Notes: a model not told the origin generated them from the sequence alone. 64,000 nucleotides of DNA from Dasypus novemcinctus (GCF_030445035.2 NC_080673.1:41102365-41166364); one strand, 5' to 3'. Counted from the first letter of the stretch, positions 1 to 11,198 are shown. Made by a program: numbers and translations.

Positions 1-64
1 TTTGATTTCCTTTGCCTGGGCCATTGCTCCCCGTTTCTTGGTAACCTTTTGATGAAACCTGGAC

Positions 65-451
65 TTTTTTTTTAAGATTTCTTTTATTTATTTATACTAC
101 CCCCCCCCCCCCCCCCCCCGTTGTTTGTGCTCACTATCTGCTCTCTGTGTCTGTTCATTGTGTGCTTATCTTCTTTTTTTGGGAGGCAGTGGTATCCGAA
201 CTGGGACCTCCCATGTAGGAGGGAGGTACACAATGGCTTGAGCTACCCCCACTCCCACTGACTGTGTCTCTCATTGTGTTGTCTGCTCATTGTGTCTCTT
301 CACTGCATCATCTTGTTGTGTCAGCACACCGTGCAAGCCCATCGCGTCAGCTTGCTGTCTTGCTTGTCTTCTTTAGGAGGCACCGGACACTGAACCCAGG
401 ACCTCCCACGTGTTAGGTGCACCCGCAACTGCTTGAGCCACATCTGCTTCC
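65..451 (-). mobile_element. DAS-type tRNA-derived SINE, two-headed (dimeric)
   Basis: A reverse-strand SINE. Its A-rich tail reads as T-rich sequence plus a run of 20 C at 100-119, and its tRNA-like 5' head is at the right edge (ending gagccacatctgcttcc). A second, more worn head lies inside at about 180-245, so this is a tandem-head copy. A 12-bp direct repeat, tgaaacctggac, flanks it at 53-64 and 452-463, which is the signature of L1-driven retroposition. The family is the DAS-SINE of armadillos. It makes no product. Confidence 0.9.
100..119 (+). repeat. Poly(C) run of 20 bases inside the SINE
   Basis: Twenty consecutive C lie in the tail region of the reverse-strand SINE, so the element's own strand reads poly(G). 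The G-rich stretch next to the A-rich tail is a recurring feature of this SINE family. Run length is likely to vary between individuals and to be error-prone in sequencing. Confidence 0.95.
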
Positions 452-463
452 TGAAACCTGGAC

Positions 464-1741
464 ATTTTGATATTGTAATGTACTACACTGGAATTTAGTT
501 CCTCTTCCTTAGGCTTGTATCCAGCTACTGTTATGACAGCCCTTTCCTTGAAAGCCAGGAGCTAACGAAAAAAGAGTAAGGAAAAAAAGAAAACACCTTT
601 TCCAGTCCCCACAGATTAACCTGTGTGAGTGCTCTCCTTCAGGAATTATTCCTACAGTGAATTTAGAGTTTAGGCATACACTTGTGGCCCTAAGAATTCC
701 TCGTTTACACAGTTCCGAACGTCCCCTTCCTCTAGAAGCAGTTTCCTCACAGTCCCGGGCACTGCACTGTGGGTCCTACAGCCAGCAACCCCTTGCCCCA
801 GGCAGCAGGGCATGACTGCAATCCCACAGCCTTCTGCAGGCGAGCCCTGGGAGCTGGCCACTGCACGCAGGGCGAGTCCTGGGACAGCAAGTCCCTGAGG
901 CCACCACCAGACAGATGGGATGTGCACACGGTTGACTTTGCTCCCTCAAGAACTGGGACCGGGGATCAGCAAGGGAAGCACGGCATGGCTCTGCACCCAG
1001 CAGTGAGGGGTGAGGGAGGGGCCCGCCAGGGTGTTGTGAGATCCTAGTGCTTTTGACCTGTTCTTGAAGCCTGGATCTGGTTTCTGGAGCTTTGAGAAAG
1101 ATGTTTCTGCCAGTTCTTGCTCTTTGTTCAAAGCTTCTGTGGGAAGACAGGGTCCTGTAGCATCTCTGCCATCTCCATCAGGGCAGGGCCTGAAAGCTAA
1201 TTTTTTTATTCCAAAGCTGAGGTCTGCTTAAAGGCAGAACTGCTTTTACCTCTACAGAGAAACCCTTTGATACACCCTGGGCACTGCAGCACATACCAGC
1301 TTTGGGGGGCGGGTTGAAGGGGGAGCCCCATGGACTGTCTTTTGCCCCTTGAGCTCCTGCTTCTCACCGGGTGGGCTGGGGGGGCAGGACCCTTGCCATC
1401 AGAACCCTGCAGAGGAATGAAAGCAGACCCACGACAGACGCACAAGTCCACTCCTCAGACCTACATGCAACGGCGAGATGTTCTGTTTCATGTTTCCTAT
1501 ATTATTTTCAACAGGCAGCTGTGCTAGGTCAGAAGCTCAGAGGTGCTTCTGGGATTCCAGACAGGGTGGGGGCTGCCACCCTGCTCTCTCTCTGGCTGGG
1601 AATGATAAAATTCACAAATGTGGAGCATCTGGGGAATTTATGGTCTAAAAAGAGAAGCTCCTGGCTGGAAGTGGCTAAGATTCCTGGACTTTCATGGTGT
1701 CGGGAAACAGTTTCAGGGATGTTTTGCTTTGGCTGTTGAGC
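464..1741. other. Unique sequence, no gene or repeat recognised
   Basis: About 1.3 kb with moderate GC content near 740-1060 and 1290-1450. Short open frames occur on both strands, but none has recognisable domains or a supported start. I see no repeat family. Confidence 0.5.
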
Positions 1742-2018
1742 TAATAATAGAGCAGCGATTTATTGACATTTACTGGGCTCCAGGCACTGTACTAAGGACT
1801 TTTTACAGGTATTATATTCATCCATTCAATCAGTTCTGATAGCGTTTAATCCTCTCGACAACCCTGAGAGCTAAGTATTAGCAGCCACGTATTACAGGTG
1901 AGTAGAGGCTCAGAGAAAACAACTTGCCCAAAGTTTTGACAGCTTCCAAGGCCAAGTCAGGATTCAAATTCTGTGTGACCCGAATGCTCGTGTTTTTAAC
2001 AGTGACAATATGCTTCCT
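1742..2018 (+). mobile_element. MIR SINE
   Basis: A near full-length ancient MIR in plus orientation. The diagnostic segments occur in order: tttattgacatttactggg, ccaggcactgtactaag, aatcctctcgacaaccctgagag, the cagagaaaacaacttgccca core, and the 3' part with caggattcaaattct. It is about 25-30% diverged by eye, as expected for this family. Confidence 0.85.
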
Positions 2019-3430
2019 CTAATGAATTTATTCTGAGGCTAATGAATATATCAGACAGGCTTTTCTCCATACCCTACCCACCAAATGTTTGGGTAATTAA
2101 AATAGTTGAGTTCACTTAAAAGGGAGTGGAAAAAACAGCACTTGTACTTGTCCCAGTTACATGAATTAATTCCATCTTGAGGTTCTGATGGCAGCATAAA
2201 CCAAACAGCCCAGAATCCCATGATGAAATTATATCGTTAAAGCCCTTGGCAGCTTAGCTATTATTTTATGTAAAATATATGCGTGGCTTCTGAGAACTCC
2301 TATTCACCAGCAGACAGGATGAAAAAAATATTAGTAATGATAGGGAGTCTATGCGATCATGGGGATATTCATATGGCATTATTGATAGGAACGTTGCCTA
2401 TTTGGAATCTGGAAGGTAAACAGAGTTTCAAATTCCAACCCTCTATTGTGGAAAGTAATAACCATGCTGTGTGGTCATGCAAATTAAGGAACTCTGAAAC
2501 CCCAAACCTCCAATCACAGCACGGGCACACCGACATTCCAAACACGTCTCCCTCCCCAAAGAGAGCCTGGCTCATGCCATGGAATCTTTTCAGGACCAGC
2601 ATCAAAGGCTGCAGCAGGCTCAGTATTTGGGACATCTCCTTGCAGTCGCGTCCCAAGGTGGGGTGGGGTCAGCGAGGGCAAATAACTAAAGAGTTTTCTC
2701 CGAAACGCCATAGTTGAAATTCCCTCTCCTGGCCTGAGCTGCCTGGTACCCCCACCCGCCCTTACAAAGTACTCTGGGCTCAGTGCTTGGCCACCCCCTA
2801 CCCCAACCACCTGCTGCCCACGGCATTGCCCAGCCCAGGCATAAAAGAACTTTCCTCCCGCAGGGAGGACAGAGCCGGGGACACGCCCCGGCTATCTATA
2901 GAAAATCCTTCTGCGGGTTCTGCTGACAAGTCACTGGAGATGCCTCCGTGGGCTCTATTATGTCACAGCAACCCTGGGTGGAATGCGGAGGATTGAATTC
3001 CAGGCCCTTCCCTGTGGGCTGGGCGCCTGGGGAGGGGAGCCAGGAGCTTTCTCCCCGGCTCCGCGGCCATCTGGACTCTCAGGTGCCCCCTACTGAATGT
3101 TTCTGTTCCTTTGGCCCCGAGGCCTGCAGCAGCTCAGGGCAAGAGTCCGGGCCTGCTGGAGGCCTTAGGAGCCCTCAGCTCTGGCACAGGGCAGCCCATG
3201 GTGCTCCAGGAGCACAAAGGGAGAGCAGGAGCGCGCGGTCTGGACCCTTGGCCTGGCATTGGGGAGCTCGTGGTGTGGATTTGGGCAAGTCCTTAATCCC
3301 CCAGGGCCTTGGTGTCCTCCCAGAAGAGCACATGAATTTAAATCCTGAAGAGCACTACCAAAGGGGGAAGTTAGGAAGCGGAAGCTACAGAAGGTCCCAG
3401 CAGGAGTTTGGAGAGCCCGACAGTGGTCAC
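2019..3430. other. Unique sequence, GC-rich in its second half
   Basis: No repeat is recognised. About 2700-3100 is GC-rich, and holds a CTATCTATAG stretch near 2890 that resembles a MEF2-type site and a TATA-like cataaaag near 2840. These are single motif matches, so a promoter is only possible. The open frames here on both strands match no family known to me. Confidence 0.4.
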
Positions 3431-3595
3431 AGTTCCATGTTGCTTGAATGACAGTAAAAACTATAGTTAGTAGCAATGCTCCAATGTGTTCAATTGTAAC
3501 AAATGCACCACACTAATGAAAGATGTTGTTAATGGGGGAAAGTGTGGGAGGGGGAGGGAGGGGGGCATATGGGAATCGCCCCCCTACCCTTTTGT
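3431..3595 (+). mobile_element. L1 3' UTR, left part (split by a SINE)
   Basis: This matches the 3' end of L1MA/L1MB-type elements: the ttgaatgacagtaaaaactatag segment followed by caattgtaacaaatgcaccac and aatgaaagatgttgttaatgg. A purine-rich G tract follows at 3541-3565. The element resumes after the inserted SINE at 3814. Confidence 0.8.
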
Positions 3596-3813
3596 TTTGA
3601 AGTACCGGGACTGGATAGTGAACCCTGGATGTCTTAATTAGGAAGCCAGCCCTCAAGCACTGAGCCACATCTGCTTCCCTGTGTTGTTTGGTTTATTTTC
3701 CATTTGTTTTGATTGCTGGTGTTTTTTGTTTGTTTGTTTCAGGAGGTACTGGGAACCGAACCCAGGACCTCTGGTGGATGCTCAACTGCTTGAGGCACAT
3801 CCGCTCCCAGCAT
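3596..3813 (-). mobile_element. DAS-type SINE, two tandem heads, inserted in an L1
   Basis: Two reverse-strand tRNA-like heads are visible, one ending gagccacatctgcttccc at about 3680 and one ending gaggcacatccgctccc at about 3808. Each contains the aaccgaacccagg or agtgaaccctgg B-box region. Imperfect 15-bp flanks, cccctacccttttgt at 3581-3595 and cccctaaatttttgt at 3814-3828 (12 of 15 identical), mark the insertion into the L1 3' UTR. Confidence 0.8.
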
Positions 3814-3885
3814 CCCCTAAATTTTTGTGTAACATTTATGTAATCTAAAGCTTCTTTAAAAATTAAAATTTTTTTTTTAAAAAAA
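3814..3885 (+). mobile_element. L1 3' UTR, right part
   Basis: This continues the L1 interrupted at 3595: gtaacatttatgtaatctaaag and then an A-rich end near 3845-3885. The same terminal segment occurs alone at 26757-26838. Confidence 0.75.
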
Positions 3886-3957
3886 GATGCCAGAATAAGG
3901 AAATACTTCAGGTTTTCACTGATACTTTTAAAAAGGCATAAAATTTTTCAGCTTACT

Positions 3958-4120
3958 TAAACCTAATTCCCCTCTGTTTTCCTCATCCATAAAATAGGAG
4001 TTAGTAATATTAATAGTACCTCCTGCATAGGTTCGTTGTGAGGAATAAATTTGTTAATACACATAAAGGACTTCAAACAGTGCCTGGAACACAGTAACTC
4101 ACCCATTATCATTATTTTTA
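3958..4120 (+). mobile_element. MIR SINE, 3' half
   Basis: The order of segments is typical of MIR: tttcctcatccataaaatagg, a tacctcctgcataggttcgttgtgagga block, and gtgcctggaacacagtaa before an ATT-rich end. Confidence 0.75.
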
Positions 4121-4162
4121 CAAAGCCCAGAACATTTACAGACCCGATGCTTTGAAGAGAAC

Positions 4163-4360
4163 ACAAATGTTGGTAACATTTATTATACATTTAGGCTGGT
4201 CATTCTGCTGAGCATTTAAACTAATCTTATTTCATTTACAACCCTGTGCAGTGAACTCTATTGTTTCCATCTTTGAACAGGTGAAGAATCTGAGTGTTTA
4301 ATGACTTGCCCGAGACCGGAGAGCTGGCACGTGACGGGGCCAGCGCTGGCCTTTTCTCTC
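4163..4360 (+). mobile_element. MIR SINE
   Basis: A second MIR of different alignment: aacatttattatacattt, the ctgctgagcatttaaactaatctta segment, acaggtgaagaatctgag, and gacttgcccgagaccggagagctgg. The phase differs from the copy just upstream, so this is a separate insertion. Confidence 0.7.
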
Positions 4361-4394
4361 TCATCACCCCCATGCTCACCTAACTCCGCTCCTG

Positions 4395-4530
4395 TCTCAC
4401 TGTTTGAACTTGCACACGTCTTTAGCCTCTCTCGGTGTCATGTGGAGATAAAGGGCAGATAATCATACTGCCTTATTTCCTTCAAGCGATCGTCTCAAGG
4501 AAAGTGATGTGTAAACTGTGGCATTCCTCA
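4395..4530 (+). mobile_element. Probable MIR fragment
   Basis: Weak likeness to the MIR 3' half, seen in ttagcctctctcggtgtca and a following block on low-complexity A/T sequence. It may be a decayed third copy. Confidence 0.4.
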
Positions 4531-4765
4531 CAGAACTGGAAATAATTTCATCTTTACACAGGAAGGTAAGTCAGAAGAGGGAATTATATAACTTGAACTT
4601 GAGCACAGACTGTCGTACTCCTGCTCAGAGAAGGAGAAGGGACTGGGGGTACGTAGGACACACTGGATCTAGGCCAAGAGCACAGGAGACTCCTGTAGTG
4701 CAGGGGAGGCCAATTATTCCATGAACAGTTGAGGGTTCAGAACTTGTCAGATCTCCTTGACTGCC

Positions 4766-4800
4766 TCTTTCTCTCTCTCTCTCTCACACACACACACTCA
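4766..4800 (+). repeat. (CT)n(CA)n microsatellite
   Basis: A short compound dinucleotide tract: CT repeats followed directly by CA repeats. Confidence 0.9.
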
Positions 4801-5419
4801 TTCACTGATATTCTCAGTAATAATGCATCACTGGGTTTCCACCTTAGCAGAGTAAGTGAAACATGTAAACAAATAATAAATAATGTCTGTGCCAGTGGGG
4901 CATAGAAGCAGTAACTATAAAATATGGCCCAGGGGAGAGAAGTTTACTGAGACTGTGATAGAACACCCTGATCTCATTGCCAATGTCATTATTTCACAGC
5001 CCAAGGAAGCTGGCAGGATTGTTACTCCTTGAAGGGGGACTTTGTCTTTTTCCTTTTTCTTAAACACCTGATTTTTTCTCCTTCAAATCGTGCGCATCTT
5101 TCCTTCTGCAATGATCTTGAGAAACAGACTCTTTGCATTGTTATGAAAGAGATGTGGTTGCATAAGTAATTCCTGATGGCAAGTCTTTAAGCACTGCTGA
5201 TTTGGCAAGGAAGGCTTCTTGCTATTCTTTCTCTTACTACTTCAGACCTGTGCAGGCTTGGTTCCTGGGTAGAAGAGACCCTGCTGACAGTCACATCTCC
5301 CATTGGCCCCAGGTTGAAAGGCAATTCTGTGTAGTGGCCTGAAGCAGTTGTCTCCAAAGTGGGTGCTATGCCCAGAGTACCACCCAAAAAACATCTTTTG
5401 CAAGTAAAGAAGAGCACAT

Positions 5420-5880
5420 TAAAACTTTTATATGTTTTTATGTCATTTTAAACTTTTAATCATAATAAATTGTATATATAAAAAAGAGAGCAAGAATAAT
5501 ATCATGAATCCCCTATATATCCACTATCTAACTTCAAAAATTTAGGAGATCAATTTATGTCTTGTGTCCTCTAGTCACCCACACATTTCCCCTGCTCCAC
5601 CTCCCACATTATTTTCAGCAAATCTCAGACACTCTAAAATCATACCTATGAAGATTTCAACTTACAGATCTAAAAAATAAGTCCTCCATTTTAGAAAACA
5701 TAACTGCAATACCATGATTATACCTGAAAAGCATCAACAATAATTCTTCGGTATAATTATCCAGTAAGTGTTCGTATGTCCTGATTTTTTCTTTTTGTTT
5801 TTTTACATTTTAAATTTAGATCCAAACAAAGTCCATACATTGAAATGGATAAATATTCCCCTCGTTTTTTTCCCCCCTCT
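5420..5880. mobile_element. L1ME/L1MC-type 3' UTR, left part
   Basis: This resembles old L1 3' UTR sequence: cagcaaatctcagacactc, ctaaaaaataagtcctcc, aacataactgcaataccatgattatacct, and the ccagtaagtgttcg segment. It stops where the LTR at 5881 begins and similar L1 sequence resumes after 6305. Orientation is left open because I am relying on memory of this region of the consensus. Confidence 0.6.
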
Positions 5881-6305
5881 TGATGGTTTGAAGCTGAAAG
5901 GATCCCAGAAGATGATGCTCTTAAAGTTAATCCATTCTTAGTGTGGACCTATTATGAGTGGGACCTTTTCATTAGGTTCCTTCAGTAAGGCATGGCCCAG
6001 GGTGGATCTGAATCCTCTTACTGAAGTCCTTTATAAATGGAATGAATTCATATGGAGAGAAAGACAGAGGAAGCCAGAAGCTGACACTAGGAAACCTGGA
6101 AGAGAAGGGAGAGATCAGTATATGCCACTATGTGCCTTGCCATATGACAGAGGAGACCAGGATCCCTGATAGCCATCACATGATGATGTCTTGATTTGGA
6201 CATTTTCACAGCTTCAGAACTGTAAGCTTGCAAGCAAATAAATCCATGGTAAAAGCCAACCCATTTCTGGTATATTGCATTTCGGCAGCCTAGCAAACTA
6301 ACACA
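5881..6305 (+). mobile_element. Solo LTR, MaLR/MLT1-like (ERVL group)
   Basis: The segment begins TGATGGTTTGAAG and ends ...CTAACACA. It has the MaLR order: a central gtggacctattatgagtggga block, then aagagacaggg-like purine-rich sequence, then the 3' end caaataaatccatgg with an AATAAA signal and gcatttcggcagcctagcaaac. Only a single LTR is present. The flank cctct (5876-5880) recurs at 6307-6311, one base off the LTR end, so the TSD is likely but imperfect. Confidence 0.75.
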
Positions 6306-7135
6306 TCCTCTATGTTTCTCTCTCCCTCCCTTTTCTTGCAATAGTTTGTTGTTGTTGTTGAAGATGGGTTGTTTTACCTGGCTAATTTTCTTCAGGCTGG
6401 ATTTTAGTGATTATGTTCCCATGGTATCATTTGTCATGTACCTCCATCCACTGTATTTCCTATATATGAAACATCAGTAGGCTCAATTGGGTTCAAGTTA
6501 AATATTTTTGGCAAGATCACTTCATTGATGATGTTACGAACATCTGTTGAAATGTATAATGTCTCTCTTTTTGTGATAGCAGCAATCTTAGATGACCATT
6601 GCCAAATCCTTCAGTTTACTACAAGTTATAAAATATGATGTTCTAATTCTTTCCCTTTTCATTTATTAGCTGAAATACTTCTGTAAAGAGAATCTTCTCA
6701 TTGTCAACTATTTGTTAACCCTGAGGCACAATCCTTATAGGGAGACAGTATAAATGTTCCTTCTTCTTTACCTGTTTTCAAAATAATGACTTGATCAGCT
6801 AGTATTCTGCAAGTAATTGCCAAGGTATTATTATTATTATTATAACAGATGAATTTTAATACATATAATATTGTTTAGCCCATTGTAGTTTCTATTTTAA
6901 TACTCAAAACCCCCATTTTTGGCCCACGGAAAACTTTCCAATTGTCTCCTAAGTCCTTTTGACATAACCCCAGTAATAATTGATAGCTTCTTTGCTTTCT
7001 GGTATGACAAGATGTTCCAGGCTTATCTTGCATCTGTACCCCAGACTGAGAATCAGCTACTCCTCCTAGGAACCCTGGTTCCTTTGAATGGGAACTGGTA
7101 TATAGAGAACTCAATCTGGGCTTAGGGTTATATTA
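6306..7135. mobile_element. L1ME-type 3' UTR, right part
   Basis: This resumes the L1 3' UTR after the LTR. Recognisable segments are catggtatcatttgtcatgtacc, gctgaaatacttctgtaaagag, and caagatgttccaggcttatctt followed by an ...tcctaggaaccctggttccttt block. Short (GTT)n at 6344-6360 and (ATT)n at 6827-6845 lie inside it. Confidence 0.65.
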
Positions 7136-7309
7136 TCCTTTCATTTCTATTTTAGTAGTGTATGTTTTATAAGGTATATAATATATTAATACTGTGATAG
7201 CTACATATAACTTAGACAAACAAAAAAATAAATATATACACACTTTCTGATAAGGATACCCAAAACAAAATTTAGAGACTACTTGTTTAATGCATAGACC
7301 TGGGGAACA

Positions 7310-7545
7310 TGCTTGAGTTGCAGCCATTCCCAGGCCCTCTTTCCTTCTAGTTGCTTGGCCTTGGTCAAGTTCCCTTTTCTCCCTGAGTCTCATTTTCCTC
7401 ATATGTAAAATGAACAGAATTATAGCCACTTCAAGGAAATGTTGTCATGATCACTTAAGATAGGTGATGGATAGATGGCTAGAGAGATACGTCAACAGAG
7501 ATAGCCTGGCCCCTCATCAAATGAAAGCTATTGCTAATATATCTA
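7310..7545 (+). mobile_element. MIR SINE
   Basis: The ttgcttggccttggtcaagtt, ctgagtctcattttcctcatatgt and aaaatgaacagaattat segments are the MIR core and 3' part. The remainder is strongly diverged. Confidence 0.7.
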
Positions 7546-8374
7546 TTAAGACATAAATCTTGGCAGAGCCCCTCTCATATAGAAGGTCTGTGTCTGCCTT
7601 CAAGGAGCTTGTGAACTTGAGGAGCAGAGCCCTCTCACAGGAACACTTACAGAGCATCCACCCTCCCAGGGTCTAATAAGCCATAGGAAGAGTAATTCTC
7701 TTGGACTTTCAGAGGAAAGAGTTCTCTGGAGCCTGGAGGAGCCCAGGAGTCTTTGTGAGATGATGGACTCTTAGTAGAGCCCTGCAGGCTGGCCTGGGGA
7801 GGTGGGAATGGGAGGGCGTTCCTGGGCTGGGGGAGATGGTCTGGTCCTAGAAAAAGAGGAGGCAACAAAGTAGAGGTCAGAGGAGAAGCTGCTGGAAGAC
7901 ACAGCCCCAGGAAGGAAAGACTGTTCCACGGTGCACAACCCTCCACAGGGGCATGCAGAGGGAGGACCCTGTTGGCTTCGAGAGAACGGTTTTTGTCTCG
8001 GTGGTAGAGGGAAGCCAGACTGCAACTCAGAGGGAGGAAGGCATGGAGCGGGGGCGGCTGAAAGGATTCTTGGTGGTTGGTTTGTAAAAGAACAAAGCAG
8101 CCAAGGCACTAGGAACCTGCAGTGGCAACCCAAAATATGCAGACTGCAGGTGGCAGGTGGCAGGTGGCAGGCATCGCTCTGCCAAGAGGGAGATGCTGGA
8201 GGGAAACAGACTTTTTTCAGTGACCTTGATCACCCAAGACCCAGGAACTGCCAAGACCAGGCCGGCAGCAACAAAGCGATCTCAAAACAAGTGAAACGGT
8301 GCTCTAAAAACCCATGTGAGGCTCTGGCTCCCAAGGGGCTGGGTGGGCCCAATCTTGAGCCCACATTATTAAAA
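7546..8374. other. Mostly unique sequence, possible L2 remnant
   Basis: About 7595-7690 faintly resembles reverse L2 (ttcaaggagcttgtgaacttg), but the likeness is not enough to call it. A short heptamer repeat is noted separately at 8146. No gene is supported. Confidence 0.35.
8146..8171 (+). repeat. Short 7-bp tandem repeat (gcaggtg x 3.7)
   Basis: Three full copies of gcaggtg plus gcagg follow one another. Each full copy supplies a CAGGTG E-box. Confidence 0.9.
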
Positions 8375-8545
8375 TCCTGTTCTACGCCAGGTTCTTAATA
8401 AGTACTTAACATCCATCCTCCCTTTTAGTCCTTGTGGTAAACCTCCAAGGTGGATAAATTGTTCCTATTTAACAGATGAGGACACACACTGGAGGTGGGA
8501 TTCTGACTCAGATCTGTCTCTGAAACCCAAGCTTTTCCTACTAAT
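8375..8545 (+). mobile_element. MIR SINE
   Basis: The segments gttcttaataagtacttaaca, cctcccttttagtccttgtgg, ctatttaacagatgagga and the ggtgggattctgactcag 3' part occur in MIR order. Confidence 0.75.
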
Positions 8546-8599
8546 ACTGACTGTCCCTTGAAGGGATGATCAGTCATTCAACAAATAATCATTGGTTAT

Positions 8600-8825
8600 A
8601 CACAGTGGGTGCCGCTATCTATCGACCATTTAAAAGGTGTCAGGTACCTTCTATGCTTCTCTCATGCATGAACTCACTTAATTCCTAAATACCTCATAAG
8701 AGAGGCTCTACTGTTTTGGAAACTGAAGCACAGAGAGGCTAGGCAACCTACCTAACATCACACAGTAAGGACAGTGCAAGGAGTCACACCCAGACTGTCA
8801 AGACCCAGAGCCTCGTGCTGTCCTC
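8600..8825 (+). mobile_element. MIR SINE
   Basis: Nearly complete: ggtgtcaggtaccttctatg, ctcatgcatgaactcacttaa, tactgttttggaaactgaag, gagaggctaggcaacc and the catcacacagtaaggacag end. Confidence 0.8.
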
Positions 8826-9794
8826 CACCTCCCCACAGGTGCTCACCTGGGCCAGGCTTCACTCCATCCCGTGTTCTCTTTGTAATGCACTAGCCTGGGC
8901 ACTCAGGAGGTACTCAGGTAAGCGGAGGGAAGGGTGGACTCCACGGAAATTCCCTGGAAACAGGATGACTTCGCGGCTCGCTTCTGTGCCTACGACCACA
9001 TCACTTCCTTGCTCTAAGCTCTGACTCTAAGGTGAGGCCCGTTCAATTCCTTCGGCACCTGGTTTGGGGCTCTGGAGTCAGAATGTTAGCGGTAACAGTG
9101 CCTGTGCCTGGGAGAGCACCCATCCCGCCGCTCTGGTGTCAGTGGATGTTTTTTAAAAAACTTAAATCTCTTCTTGGGAAGCTAGAGGGAGATCAGGGCA
9201 GGTGGTGTTACGGAGCAGGAGAAGAAAAAAAAATCTTCGCCCCTTGGGGACTGACTAAGAGCAATGCCTGTTCTACTGAGATTTGCAGTTCAATTTATCT
9301 TCCTTAAATGACCACATAGGGAAATGATCAGAGCAGCGAAGCGGCATTAGAAATGTGAAATGGATAAATAAAAGCTGCGTGAGCACACCGGCTGCCGGAT
9401 CCATCTGAAAAACGGAGATCTGAGACGCGCACACAAGGAACTGCGAGGAGCCTTTGGAAGGAAAGTGACAGAACAAATGTCAAATGTTTATCTGAACAAA
9501 AAGAAACCAATGCACACAAGCCTTCGGGCCCTTTCATCTTGAGGAAGGCAGAAAGTCTCCGCAGGTCAGTTCCCTGCAGGTCGCGACCGCTTTCTAATAA
9601 TCGAGATTCCTGGAGCGCCGGGGTGGAAGGGATCTTCAAGGTCACACTTTATGGTCCCATCACCTCACTCTGTAAATGAGGAGTCAGACCCAGCCAAATG
9701 AAGTGGCCTGACCTGATATTTTATGTGTGTTTTCTTGTGGCATGTGTATACGAATCAAATCAGTTACAGGACTGGAAATGCTAGCATCAGCCCG
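8826..9794. other. Unique sequence, possible conserved non-coding block
   Basis: No repeat is recognised apart from a weak old-SINE-like piece at about 9600-9710. The 9340-9610 stretch has scattered CpGs and no low complexity. That is compatible with conserved non-coding DNA, but conservation cannot be seen from one genome. Confidence 0.35.
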
Positions 9795-10010
9795 ACAACG
9801 TTCCAGGCACCCGCTGAACTTTATACGTACATGAGCTCATTGAATCGTCACAAAGAATGGACAAGATGGAAAATACTGCTAAAACAGTATTTTCACAGAT
9901 GAGGACAGGGGGGCTTGAAAGGTTGATGTGACTTGCCTGAGGTCACACTGCTAGCAAATGGTGGAGCCGTCTCTCTACCCAGATCCCGTGCCCACTGGGC
10001 TTCACTCCAT
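9795..10010 (+). mobile_element. MIR SINE
   Basis: The segments acgttccaggcacccgctg, tacatgagctcattgaatcg, tttcacagatgaggaca and gacttgcctgaggtcacactg occur in MIR order. Confidence 0.8.
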
Positions 10011-10129
10011 CCTACCAAGAACAGGGAAACGGTAAAATAAACCAGGATGTGCCTCATGGAACACTGTTTTACAATTTTAAATTATTATGAACTCTCTGTA
10101 GTAAATGCTCATTATGTATTTCATGAAAA

Positions 10130-10310
10130 ATGCAGTTCTCTGTGTAAAAAATATGCGTAAGAAAAATGGGAGTAGAACACTTAAACACTCAGAGAGGCCT
10201 AGTATTATGGTAAGCTTATTTCGTTCCCTGCTTTTTCCCCCTTTTTAATTTTCTATAATGTGCATGGGTCTTTTGTAATGAAAGATTGAATATAATCATT
10301 TTTCTTAAAG
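10130..10310 (+). mobile_element. Probable L1/HAL1 3' terminal fragment
   Basis: The closing part, tttaattttctataatgtgc and then tttgtaatgaaag before an A/T-rich end, resembles the last bases of old L1/HAL1 elements. Confidence 0.4.
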
Positions 10311-10616
10311 GACTAGCACTCTACTCTGAGAATCGATAAGGAAAAGGCTAAAATGAATAGTAATATATTTTTCTTTCCTTGGCAATAAAAGCTAATAAGT
10401 AATTGATTTGCAGCACCAGATAGAAGGCCGTTATACAAAGCCCATGCGTAGCACAACTCTCTTTTCACATTTCATCGGATGCAACAAAAACTAAAATTCA
10501 AAGAACTTAAATTTTGTGCCAACTCTGTTAATAAAAGGAGATAACCTTCCTGTGTTTCCCAGGGTGGTGATTAATTATTCTTCCCTTCCGTCGGTAACTG
10601 AGTTCAAGTCGACACT

Positions 10617-10835
10617 GAGGATCATGGACACTCCGGGTTGGGAGGTCCCTTAGTTTCCAGCCTCTCCTTACAGATGTGGAGACCGTGGCACCGATAAGGC
10701 AAGACAGAGGAAGTCATTTACTTGCTCAAGGTTTTGTGAGCCTTAATATTTAACTCCTGAATATAAACTCCATGCTCCTCAAGGGCAAGGTCATTTTTCG
10801 GTGGGTGTGCCAATCCCAGCACCCAGTGCAGAATC
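10617..10835 (+). mobile_element. Ancient SINE-like piece followed by an L2 3' end
   Basis: At 10640-10745 there is a worn segment with ggaggtcccttagtttccag and ttacagatgtggagaccg, an old mammalian SINE-like pattern. It is followed at about 10757-10835 by an L2 3' tail (aaactccatgctcctcaagggcaagg ... cccagcacccagtgcagaa). Confidence 0.45.
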
Positions 10836-10914
10836 CTTCCATCATGAGATGCTTTTAAACCATGGTAGGGTGGCAGGATGAATAGCCCAGTTCAATAACT
10901 ATAGACACTAGTAC

Positions 10915-11150
10915 TAGTTTAGAGTCGCCCAATGCTTTCTGCAGGCCAAGCACTGCACTAAATGCCTTATCGGGCTTACGTAGCCCTGAAAACAATTCTG
11001 TGGCTTATTTACTATAATAAGGATTTAATCAGCCTAATTTCTATGCTAAGGAAATGAGGCTGAGGAAGGCTGAGCCACTTCTCCAACGTTGCCTAGCTCC
11101 TTGGTGGCTGGGCCAGCTTTTAACCTGCACAACCGAAATCGCTGTATCTT
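10915..11150 (+). mobile_element. MIR SINE
   Basis: The segments ctgcaggccaagcactgcac, taaatgccttatcgggctta, aaggaaatgaggctgaggaa and the gctccttggtggctgggcc 3' part follow MIR order. Confidence 0.75.
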
Positions 11151-11198
11151 AGGGGTGGGTGGACCCACCGGGCCAACTCATGCCTCAGGCAGGTTTTT

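Noticed and set aside
8907-8925. Splice donor (CTCAG|GTAAGC) on the plus strand as evidence of an exon
   Set aside because: Single donor-like matches are frequent by chance. There is no CpG island, acceptor pairing or coding frame with homology nearby.
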